Origin: Protonemura montana
Lineage: Eukaryota; Arthropoda; Insecta; Plecoptera; Nemouridae
Direction of reading: 5' to 3'
DNA length: 64,000 nucleotides
NCBI GenBank assembly: GCA_947568835.1
Contig: OX387607.1
Coordinates: forward strand, 18,813,277 to 18,877,276
Part shown: piece by piece, positions 55,670-64,000 of the stretch
How positions within the stretch are numbered: the stretch's first letter is position 1
Layout: each line of letters starts with the position of its first letter
Position numbers and translations under genes: made by a program
Notes under the pieces: model-generated
The model's database searches: none
What the model was told of the DNA's origin: nothing
The model's input: only the letters and a program-made list of their open reading frames with translations

Positions 55670-56042
55670 CGCTCTAGGTCGGGTTACTGCTTGGTGCTAT
55701 GGTGGTGCTAGTTAGCACGGTGCTACTGACAGTAATACCATGGTCACTGCTTGGTGCTAGGGTGGTGCTAGTTAGCATGGTGCTACTGACAGTAATACCA
55801 GGGTCACTGCATGGTGCTACGGTGGTGCTAGTTAGCACGGTGCTACTGACAGTAATACCAGGGTCACTGCTTGATGCTATGGTGGTGCTAGTTAGCACGG
55901 TGCTACTGACAGTAATACCAGGGTCACTGCTTGGTGCTATGGTGGTGCTAGTTAGCACGGTGCTACTGACAGTAATACCAGGGCTATGAATCACCGCTCT
56001 AGGTCGGGTTACTGCTTGGTGCTATGGTAGTGCTAGTAAGCA
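55670..56042. repeat. 60-bp minisatellite (~6 units)
   Basis: Unit of 60 bp (GGTGGTGCTAGTTAGCACGG, TGCTACTGACAGTAATACCA). CACCGCTCTAGGTCGGGTTA or close variants flank both ends. Contains the inverted pair GTGCTAGTTAGCAC. Confidence 0.93.
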
Positions 56043-56535
56043 CGGTGGTCCTGGCCTTTGCCCCGCTGTGCCGGCGTTTTTGAGTCAATCGCAACCAATT
56101 GAAAGTCGGCATTGCTTGCCACCATGCAAGGCGGTGCAGAGACACTTCAAAGTCTTAATATGAGGATGCCGCGCATTCCATGTACTTAGTCCAATTGTCG
56201 CACTTGCTACTGGGCGTGGCAGCTTTCGTGTTGGACATTCGATGCTAGTATTTTGGCGCCATCTTGTTTTTGTTCAGTGCAGGACTGGCATAGTACCTCT
56301 GGCTTTGCAATCGAACAAAGTCTAGAATTAAGAATTGGAAAACGATATGGCAAAAACTTGGCCAGCACCTCTCATGAAATGCGTCCGAAACAGAAAACCT
56401 AACTAAAGACCCAAAACTAATGGGCTCCATAAACATGGTAATAAAATATCTCGCTTTTAGGAGTGAAAACGGTAAACAAAATCTCAGAGGAGCAAGCAGT
56501 GTGTGATTTTATGGTGAAACCACCAATAAAGCTAA
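56043..56535. other. Unique spacer between the GH9 and CRAL-TRIO genes
   Basis: No gene is recognised. Confidence 0.4.
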
Positions 56536-56544
56536 ATAAACTAA

Positions 56545-56640
56545 CCGAAGTTAAGCAACACTGCGCTGGGTCAGGTATTGGATAGGTGACCACCGAACGG
56601 TTTGGCGTGTTGGAAATACCGGTCCTCGTGAGATCACTTG
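56545..56640 (+). repeat. 5S-like SINE head, single unit
   Basis: GAAGTTAAGCAACACTGCGC, GGTATTGGATAGGTGACCAC, then TTTGGCGTGTTGGAAATACC and TCCTCGTGAGATCACT, the circularly continued 5S-like head of the 92-bp type found at 59.3 kb. Confidence 0.75.
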
Positions 56641-56716
56641 TGTGACAGACATCTACCGAATCTCTTAAACACCTGCACCTTGATTAGAAGCTTACCACGA
56701 AGCCAGCTAATGCTAA

Positions 56717-58840
56717 CCAAGGTTTAAGATTCTTGTGTGCTATGCTTGTGCTTATTGCTATGTCAATTGTGTGCAGTCCCATATGATAACCAAGTTTTAA
56801 GATCCTTGTGTGCTATGATTGTGCTTATTGCTATGTCAATTGTGTGCAGTCCCTTATGATAACCAAGTTTTAAGATCCTTGTGTGCTATGCTTGTGCTTA
56901 TTGCTATGTTAATTGTGTGCAGTCCGATATGATAACCAAGTTTTAAGATCCTTGTGTGCTATGCTTGTGCTTATTGCTATGTCAATTGTGTGCAGTCCCA
57001 TATGATAACCAAGTTTTAAGATCCTTGTGAGCTATGCTTGTACTTATTGCTATGTCAATTGTGTGCGGTCCCATATGATAACCAAGTTTTAAGATCCTTG
57101 TGTGCTATGCTTGTGCTTATTGCTATGTCAATTGTGTGCAGTCCCATATGATAACCAAGTTTTAAGATCCTTGTGTGCTATGCTTGTGCTTATTGCTATG
57201 TCAATTGTGTGCAGTCCCATATGATAACCAAGTTTTAAGATCCTTGTGTGCTATGCTTGTGCTTATTGCTATGTCAATTGTGTGCAGTCCCATATGATAA
57301 CCAAGTTTTAAGATCCTTGTGTGCTATGCTTGTGCTTATTGCTATGTCAATTGTGTGCAGTCCCATATGATAACCAAGTTTTAAGATCCTTGTGTGCTAT
57401 GCTTGTGCTTATTGCTATGTCAATTGTGTGCTGTCCCATATGACAACCAAGTTTTAAGATCCTTGTGTGCTATGCTTGTGCTTATTGCTATGTCAATTGT
57501 GTGCAGTCCCATATGCTAACCAAGTTTTAAGATCCTTGTGTGCTATGCTTGTGCTTATTGCTATGTCAATTGTGTGCAGTCCCATATGATAACCAAGTTT
57601 TAAGATCCTTGTGTGCTATGCTTGTGCTTATTGCTATGTCAAGTGTGTGCAGTCCCATATGATAACCAAGTTTTAAGATCCTTGTGTGCTATGATTGTGC
57701 TTATTGCTATGTCAATTGTGTGCAGTCCCATATGATAACCAAGTTTTAAAATCCTTGTGTGCTATGCTTGTGCTTATTGCTATGTCAAGTGTGTGCAGTC
57801 CCATATGATAACCAAGTTTTAAAATCCTTGTGTGCTATGCTTGTGCTTATTGCTATGTCAAGTGTGTGCAGTCCCATATGATAACCAAGTTTTAAGATCC
57901 TTGTGTGCTATGATTGTGCTTATTGCTATGTCAATTGTGTGCAGTCCTATATGATAACAAAGTTTTAAGATCCTTGTGTGCTATGCTTGTGCTTATTGCT
58001 ATGTCAATTGTGTGCAGTCCCATATGATAACCAAGTTTTAAGATCCTTGTGTGCTATGCTTGTGCTTATTGCTATGTCAATTGTGTGCAGTCCCATATGA
58101 TAACCAAGTTTTAAAATCCTTGTGTGCTATGCTTGTGCTTATTGCTATGTCAATTGTGTGCAGTCCCATATGATAACCAAGTTTTAAGATCCTTGTGTGC
58201 TATGCTTGTGCTTATTGCTATGTCAATTGTGTGAAGTCCCTTATGATAACCAAGTTTTAAGATCCTTGTGTGCTATGCTTGTGCTTATTGCTATGTCAAT
58301 TGTGTGCAGTCCCATATGATAACCAAGTTTTAAGATCCTTGTGTGCTATGATTGTGCTTATTGCTATGTCAATTGTGTGCAGTCCCATATGATAACCAAG
58401 TTTTAAGATCCTTGTGCGTTATGCTTGTGCTTATTGCTATGTCAATTGTGTGCAGTCCCTTATGATAACCAAGTTTTAAGATCCTTGTGTGCTATGCTTG
58501 TGCTTATTGCTATGTCAATTGTGTGCAGTCCCATATGATAACCAAGTTTTAAGATCCTTGTGTGCTATGCTTGTGCTTATTGCTATGTCAATTGTGTGCA
58601 GTCCCATATGATAACCAAGTTTTAAGATCCTTGTGTGCTATGCTTGTGCTTATTGCTATGTCAATTGTGTGCAGTCCCATATGATGACCAAGTTTTAAGA
58701 TCCTTGTGTGCTATGCTTGTGCTTATTGCTATGTCAATTGTGAGCAGTCCCATATGATAACCAAGTTTTAAGATCCTTGTGTGCTATGATTGTGCTTATT
58801 GCTATGTCAATTGTGTGTAGTCCCATATGATGACCATATG
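56717..58840. repeat. 73-bp minisatellite, second locus (~29 units)
   Basis: Same unit and orientation as in GH9 intron 3 (15.6-18.7 kb), here in intergenic DNA about 38 kb away. Variants CTATGATTG are more common here. Confidence 0.96.
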
Positions 58841-59320
58841 ATATAATTGCAAAGAACAAACAGAATTTCCCCAAAGTTTCGTAACTTTTACCTGCTACTA
58901 ACTAAACGCTGGGAAATTTAATTGTTCTTCACTTAGCATTCAAAACTAGTTCAAATAGTTTTTGTTAACATTATGCATTGCAGGTTTTGAGCGAGTGTTA
59001 GCAGACCTCTATATTATGGTACTGCAAGATGCTTGCTAAGGAGCTCAGATAACAAGGCTGTCGATAAGACACCAAGCTGTCTTGCCAAGAAGTCGTGGTG
59101 GGTGGGGGGTGGGGGGGGGGGGGGGGGGGGGGGGTGGGGGGAAGGGGGAGCACCTTATCTTTGTCTAGCTTCAAGAATGTGTACTCGGCATTCCTAAAGG
59201 AGAGCAGAGCACCATTCTTGCATGTGATAGCCAATCTACTACCTAACCACAGAGAAAACTGCATATGGTAAGCAGCTTTTACCTTTGTTGTTCACAAACT
59301 TACTGAGGTTATTGTATGGT
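58841..59320. other. Unique spacer with a long poly(G) tract
   Basis: 59101-59150 is almost pure G with a few T and A. Nothing else is recognised. Confidence 0.6.
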
Positions 59321-59640
59321 GACTACCGAAGTTAAGCAACACTGCGCTGGGTCAGGTATTGGATGGGTGACCACCGATTAGTTTGGCGTGTTGGAAACAC
59401 CGGTCCTCGTGAGATCACTGAAGTTAAGCAACACTGCGCTGGGTCAGGTATTGGATGAGTGACCACCGATTGATTTGGCGTGTTGGAAACATCGGTCCTC
59501 GTAAGATCACCGAAGTTAAGCAACACTGCGCTTGGTCAGGTATTGGATGGGTGACCACCGAGCGGTTTGGCGTGTTGGAAACACCGGTCCTCGTGAGATC
59601 ACCGAAGTTAAGCAACACTTCGCTAGGTCAGGAATTTAAT
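59320..59640 (+). repeat. 5S-like tandem array, 92-bp type (~3.5 units)
   Basis: The unit keeps the longest 5S-like match: GGTCCTCGTGAGATCACCGA, AGTTAAGCAACACTGCGCTG, GGTCAGGTATTGGATGGGTG, ACCACCGA, which aligns with 5S rRNA from the region before the A box through the C box. It lacks the linker of the 91-bp type, so it may be the ancestral head. Confidence 0.85.
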
Positions 59641-59904
59641 GTATTGATTAATTGATTGTGTTTATGAAGTCATTCACTGTCACTGATAAATCTGTTCCAC
59701 ATGGCCTGATTTTAAACACCACGAACCATTTAATACATCTCTTGAATCTCTTCATTTTAATCACATTGCTGACAACCACACAACCCGCCACACACATCTG
59801 GTACAAGTATTGCCTAGTTCAAAGGGGGAATTTATTCACATTGACAAGCAGGAGAATCCATCGATAGTTTGGCATGTTTTTGTACGAGAAACTCTTGTCG
59901 TTGT

Positions 59905-60255
59905 CAGTGGGAAGTTTATATGTTTAACTACAGAGCATCAGTGGGAAGTATATATGTTCAACTACAGAGCATCAGTGGGAAGTATATATGTTCAACTACA
60001 AAGCATCAGTGGGAAGTATATATGTTCAACTACAGAGCATCAGTGGGAAGTATATATGTTCAACTACAGAGCATCAGTGGGAAGTATATATGTTCAACTA
60101 CAGAGCATCAGTGGGAAGTATATATGTTCAACTACAGAGCATCAGTGGGAAGTATATATGTTCAACTACAGAGCATCAGTGGGAAGTATATATGTTCAAC
60201 TACAGAGCATCAGTGGGAAGTATATATGTTCAACTACAGAACATCAGTGGGAAGG
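59905..60255. repeat. 34-bp minisatellite, copy B (~10 units)
   Basis: Same unit and orientation as 36.8-39.2 kb, 20 kb away, very uniform. Confidence 0.96.
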
Positions 60256-60295
60256 TTATACCTGATAACATCTGCTCGACTATAATACAAACAAT

Positions 60296-60301
60296 TTTAT
60301 T
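60296..60301 (-). terminator. Candidate polyadenylation signal of the CRAL-TRIO gene
   Basis: AATAAA on the minus strand about 320 bp beyond the stop codon at 60623. Confidence 0.35.
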
Positions 60302-60622
60302 CAACCATTTTCACAGTAATAATAATAAAATATCATTTACAAAAAAAATAAAAATTAGAGGAAAATCTTGAAAAATTCATTTAAATCACGAAACGGTTTC
60401 AATATTTTCATTGCCTTTAAGTCCCCTTTTTACAAACCCTGAATCAACCACTTCTTTGACTTTTTAAATGACATCCGAACAATCCAAATAATAAACGTAT
60501 ACAATATAAAAAATATGTGTAGCTATTCTTTGATGTAAGCTTGTGTTTTTGAGTTTCCAGAAGCTGTCATTGTCCACAGAGGCCTTGCTGCCGGAAATAG
60601 CCTTCGTAACCGGAAGTCAGTG

Positions 60623-60774
60623 TCAGTCAAGTGTCAACTGCCGGAAGGAGCCTTCGATCCCAAAGATTCCTTCTTGGGTTCGTGGTTTTCCCGGACGTCT
60701 GCTCTCATCGCTTCTGTTGACTTCATCAGCCAAGAAGAAGTCCCGGTAACTTTCTACCTTCGCTTTCCAAGAAG
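60623..60774 (-). CDS. CRAL-TRIO last exon
   Basis: Acceptor TATCAACAG at 60775. It encodes (A)SWKAKVESYRDFFLADEVNR through SFRQLTLD and TGA at 60625-60623. The GKPRT..FG.EGSFRQL ending is conserved in invertebrate alpha-TTP-like proteins. Confidence 0.92.
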
Positions 60775-63700
60775 CTGTTGATACAAACAGAAATATCACC
60801 AGCTTTCACCAACTAAACTTAATTATTAGGTTATCGGCGTTTAACGACGCACCGTTTTACCATCGGGCACTCGCCTAACCTAACATAGTTCAAGGAAGAA
60901 GGGGAAACCCGGTGCCGGCACGTGGCCTACTCCTGTCGAAGACCAAGGGGACCACCGACTTAACGTCCCTTCCGAAGGACGGTACAACGCGAACAACAGG
61001 ATTCCTCCACAAATCCATGCTGTCGAGAGGTTGATAAGCAAGGCGAGTGAAGTTGCTGTACCAACTTTCATCCCTCCAACCTCTCTCCCGAACAGAACTG
61101 GTCATGTGTATGATGGGCACCTATCCAATACCTGACCCAGCACATGTGTTGCTTAACTTTCATCCCTCTAACCTCTCTCCCAAACAGAACTGGTCATGTG
61201 TATGATGGTCACCCATCCAATACCTGACCCAGCACATGTGTTGCTTAACTTTCATCCCTTTAACCTCTCTCCCGAATAGTACTGGTCATGTGTATGATGG
61301 TCACCCATAAAATACCTGACCCAGCGCAGTGTTGCTTAACTTTCATCCCTCCAACCTCTCTCCCGAACAGAACTGGTCATGTGTATGATGGTCACCCATC
61401 TAATACCTGACCCAGCACAGTGTTGCTTAACTTTCATCTTTCTAACCTCTCTCCCGAACAGAACTGGTAATGTGTATGATGGTCACCCATCCAATACCTG
61501 ACCCAGCGCAGTGTTGCTTAACTTTCATCCCTCCAACCTCTCTCCCGAACAGAACTGGCCACGTGTATGATGGTCACCCATCCAATACCTGACCCAGCGC
61601 AGTGTTACTTAACTTTCATCCCTCCAACCTCTCTCCCAAACAGAACTGGTCATGTGTATGATAGTTACCCATCTAATACCTGACCCAGCGCAGTGTTGCT
61701 TAACTTTCATCCCTCCAACCTCTCTCCCAAACAGAACTGGTCATGTGTATGATGGTCACCCATCCAATACCTGACCCAGCGCAGTGTTGCTTAACTTTCA
61801 TCCCTCCAACCTCTCTCTCGAACAGAACTGGACATGTGTATGATGGTCACCCATCCAATACCTGACTCAGCGCAGTGTTGCTTAACTTTCATCCCTCCAA
61901 CCTCTCTCCCAAACAGAACTGGTCATGTGTATGATAGTTACCCATCCAATACCCGACTCATCGCAGTGTTGCGTAACTTTTATCCCTCCAACCTCTCTTC
62001 CGAACAGAACTGGTCATGTGTATGATGGTCACCTATCCAATACCTGACCCAGCGCAGTGTTGGTTATGCCAAGAAATCTTGAACACCAATCAACGTACCC
62101 GTTATGTCCGCGATGGAGCCAGCTTCACCTCCGTACTCTTTCGGCAAGATTTGTCTTGGAACTTCTTTGTAGAGAGCCGCCATGTTGTCACCGTGGACCT
62201 TGACCTTGAAAAGAAGGCCAACCTTTAAATTGCAAACCGGGGCGTTACAAACAACGGCCAAGACAAATGTATTATATTTTTATATTTATAAAAATATTCT
62301 GTATTAGATCTTGAAACGTTCCCTCCACCGGGGTAGGTAGGTAAATAGGTACAGAGACGATCCGAAATGGCTGCGACCCCAAGGAGAGGCAGTTGACTTT
62401 AATCCTCCGAGTATATCAACGGTCCGCCAGAATAACTTTCCAATTAATAAATCATTGTTTTCATCCTATCTTTTGGCTTCGTTATTTATTGTGATAAGTA
62501 AAACCTTACAATTTCTAAAAACTTTCTTAATTAATGAAATTTTATTTTTTTGCAAGCGCTTGCAATGCGTGGGTTGCATACTTTCTTGGAACACTACTAC
62601 CTTAGAGAAAATAATACCTTCTCAAAAACAGATGCTCAAACTGGGACTCGAACCCCAATCTCCACCTGTCGCGGGTGTTGCTCTAGCCAATTGAGCTACT
62701 TGGACCCCGATCTCCACCTGTCGCGGGTGTTGCTCTAACCAATTGAGCTATTTGGACCCCGATCTCCACCTGTCGCGGGTGTTGCTCTAACCAATTGAGC
62801 TACTTGGACCCCGATCTCCACCTGCCGCGGGTGTTGCTCTAGCCAATTGAGCTACTTGGACCCCGATCTCCACCTGTCGCGGGTGTTGCTCTAACCAATT
62901 GAGCTATTTGGACCCCGATCTCCACCTGTCGCGGGTGTTGCTCTAACCAATTGAGCTACTTGGACCCCGATCTCCACCTGTCGCGGGTGTTGCTCTAACC
63001 AATTGAGCTACTTGGACCCCGATCTCCACCTGTCGCGGGTGATGCTCTAACCAATTGAGCTACTTGGACCCCGATCTCCACCTGTCGCGGGTGTTGCTCT
63101 AACCAATTGAGCTACTTGGACCCTGATCTCCACCAGTCGTGGGTGTTGCTCTAACCAATTGAGCTACTTGGACCCCGATCTCCACCTGTCGCGGGTGTTG
63201 CTCTAACCAATTGAGCTACTTGGACCCCGATCTCCACCTGTCGCGGGTGTTGCTCTAACCAATTGAGCTACTTGGACCCCGATCTCCACCTGTCGCGGGT
63301 GTTGCTCTAACCAATTGAGCTACTTGGACCCCGATCTCCACCTGTCTCGGGTGTTGCTCTAACTTATTGAGCTACTTGGACACTGGCTTTTTGAGACGAT
63401 TTCAGTGTATTTGATGAGAATGACAGTTTTCCAAGGAGTAGAACCAAAAGGCTGTGAATACTCACAGTCACTCTGATTCTAGTTTGAGGGCATCAATGCA
63501 CGACAGGTTGCTTGCACGACTGGGTTTTTGCACGACTGACTGTTTGCACGACTGACTGTTTGCAGGAATGGTTGTTTGCACGACAGGTTATTTGCACGAC
63601 TGACTGTTTGCACGACTGACTGTTTGCACGACTGACTGTTTGCACGACTGACTGTTTGCACGACTGGTTGTTTGCACAACAGGTTATTTGCACGACTGAC

Positions 63701-63952
63701 TGTTTGCACGACTGACTGTTTGCACGACAGGTTATTTGCACGACTGGTTATTTGCACGACTGACTGTTTGCACGACTGACTGTTTGCACGACTGGTTGTT
63801 TGCACGACAGGTTATTTGCACGACTGGTTTAATTTACGAACCCTTTTTCGCAGTTTCTCTTTCATGACGACCTTGAAAAGACTGAAGACAGTGTCGAACA
63901 TCGGCGGAGTGTTGACGTAGTTGACAGCTTTTGGTCGCAGCGGGAACCCATC
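60623..63952 (-). CDS. CRAL-TRIO domain lipid-transfer protein, last three exons (5' part beyond window)
   Basis: Exons 63952-63842, 62204-62099 and 60774-60623 join in phase (0, 1) into 122 residues ending in a stop. They form the C-terminal half of a CRAL-TRIO (Sec14-like) lipid-binding domain of the alpha-tocopherol transfer protein/clavesin/RLBP1 type: DGFPLRPKAVNYVNTPPMFD and KEKLRKRVKVHGDN (last strands and lid helices of the pocket), ILPKEYGGEAGSI (hallmark ending of the domain), then the tail SYRDFFLADEVNRSDESRRP and GKPRTQEGIFG with SFRQLTLD at the C-terminus. Such proteins carry a small hydrophobic ligand (tocopherol, retinoid or phosphoinositide) in the cytosol; the ligand cannot be told from this part. 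The N-terminal CRAL-TRIO-N part and start lie to the right of the window. Confidence 0.92.
60825..61075 (-). mobile_element. 5S-SINE body and tail
   Basis: Minus strand: AGTTGGTACAGCAACTTCAC, CGACAGCATGGATTTGTGGA, CGGAAGGGACGTTAAGTCGG, GTAGGCCACGTGCCGGCACC, tail GGTGCGTCGTTAAACGCCGA. Joined to the head array to its right; the tail lies about 50 bp upstream of the CRAL-TRIO last-exon acceptor. Confidence 0.82.
61076..62062 (-). repeat. 5S-like SINE head array (~11 units of 91 bp), in CRAL-TRIO intron
   Basis: Longest head array in the window. It begins about 35 bp after the donor at 62099/62098 and leads into the SINE body, so one SINE with an 11-fold head fills most of the 1324-bp intron. 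Confidence 0.88.
62099..62204 (-). CDS. CRAL-TRIO penultimate exon
   Basis: Acceptor CTTCTTTTCAAG at 62205; donor ACGG|GTACGT at 62099/62098. It encodes VKVHGDNMAALYKEVPRQIL and PKEYGGEAGSIADIT(A). Confidence 0.93.
62205..62630. other. CRAL-TRIO intron, acceptor-side unique part
   Basis: AT-rich with the tRNA-SINE block TTGCAAGCGCTTGCAATGCG at about 62550. No gene. Confidence 0.5.
62636..63385 (-). repeat. tRNA-like array IV: one fuller copy plus ~13 truncated 52-bp units
   Basis: The left end carries the complete but diverged tRNA-like copy (GATGCTCAAACTGGGACTCG). 52-bp units then follow to 63385, where the last one joins the usual SINE flank (GGCTTTTTGAGACGATTTCA, GTATTTGATGAGAATGACAG). 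It lies inside a CRAL-TRIO intron. Confidence 0.9.
63500..63832. repeat. 16-bp minisatellite at the CRAL-TRIO splice donor (~21 units)
   Basis: Units of about 16 bp (TTTGCACGACTGACTG with AGGTTATTTGCACGAC and CTGGTTGTTTGCACGAC variants). The array begins about 8 bp inside the intron that follows the exon at 63952-63842. Confidence 0.93.
63842..63952 (-). CDS. CRAL-TRIO antepenultimate exon
   Basis: Acceptor ATGTGTTCCAG at 63953; donor AAAAGG|GTTCGT at 63842/63841 (a weak donor). It encodes DGFPLRPKAVNYVNTPPMFD through KEKLRKR, 37 codons in phase 0. Confidence 0.92.
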
Positions 63953-64000
63953 CTGGAACACATTCATTGATTTTTTGACAAACAATATCAAAATTATAAG

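Noticed and set aside
59320-59640. Functional 5S rRNA genes
   Set aside because: Only the internal promoter region and neighbouring parts resemble 5S; the 5' and 3' strands of helix I are missing and the sequence has several changes in conserved positions.

Overview
This is invertebrate animal genomic DNA: spliced genes with GT-AG introns, TATA-type promoters, non-LTR retrotransposon remnants, 5S- and tRNA-derived SINE-like repeats, and an estimated 42 kb of tandem repeats (about 65% of the window). A GH9 cellulase gene beside a CRAL-TRIO lipid-transfer gene suggests a marine bilaterian (a lophotrochozoan or an invertebrate deuterostome). The sequence alone does not settle the species. Nothing prokaryotic is present.

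Genes are all on the minus strand. (1) 494-1048 is the start of a small secreted-protein gene with a TATA box at 1111-1118; its 3' part probably lies off the left edge. (2) A complete glycoside hydrolase family 9 (GH9) endoglucanase gene has seven coding exons between 31684 and 10836. Joined, they read without interruption as a 460-residue protein with a signal peptide, both catalytic Asp and the catalytic Glu, but with Ala at the usually invariant Arg of the first GH9 signature. A TATA box plus a non-coding leader exon near 54.90-55.00 kb may be its promoter. (3) 63952-60623 holds the last three exons of a CRAL-TRIO (alpha-tocopherol transfer/clavesin-like) protein whose 5' part lies off the right edge.

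The repeats, left to right: a 361-bp foldback element (2-362); a 6.6-kb array of a 36-bp unit (1.7-8.3 kb); 5S-like units (9.1 kb); intron arrays of 118, 78, 73 and 41 bp (11.3-21 kb); SINE body with 5S-like heads (21.6-22.6 kb); 22-bp and 80-bp arrays (23.3-25.9 kb); tRNA-like 52-bp array (26.7-27.6 kb); LINE fragment and foldback (28.2-29.1 kb); 5S-SINE (29.4-30.2 kb); tRNA-Ala-like 70-bp array (30.2-31.45 kb); 41-bp array (31.75-35.3 kb); 20-bp GGGCTGAG array; 34-bp array (36.8-39.2 kb); tRNA-like array (39.6-40.6 kb); more 41-bp arrays (41.3-44.2 kb); 15-bp, 18-bp and 32-bp arrays (45.5-47.4 kb); tRNA-like array plus 5S-SINE (47.5-48.6 kb); a 3.4-kb 15-bp array (48.8-52.2 kb); a 31-bp array (53.5-54.9 kb); 60-bp, 73-bp, 5S-like and 34-bp arrays (55.7-60.3 kb); 5S-SINE (60.8-62.1 kb); tRNA-like and 16-bp arrays (62.6-63.8 kb).

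The most notable pattern is that the arrays are not scattered at random in the introns. In most introns of both recognisable genes an array begins within about 5-40 bp of the 5' splice site, and two GH9 introns are array almost from end to end. Several array families also sit at two to four distant loci, and some units can be traced to pieces of pol III-type SINEs. This suggests that SINE fragments are seeds for minisatellite growth. The very long uninterrupted reading frames in these arrays follow from unit lengths divisible by three or from stop-poor units and are not treated as genes.
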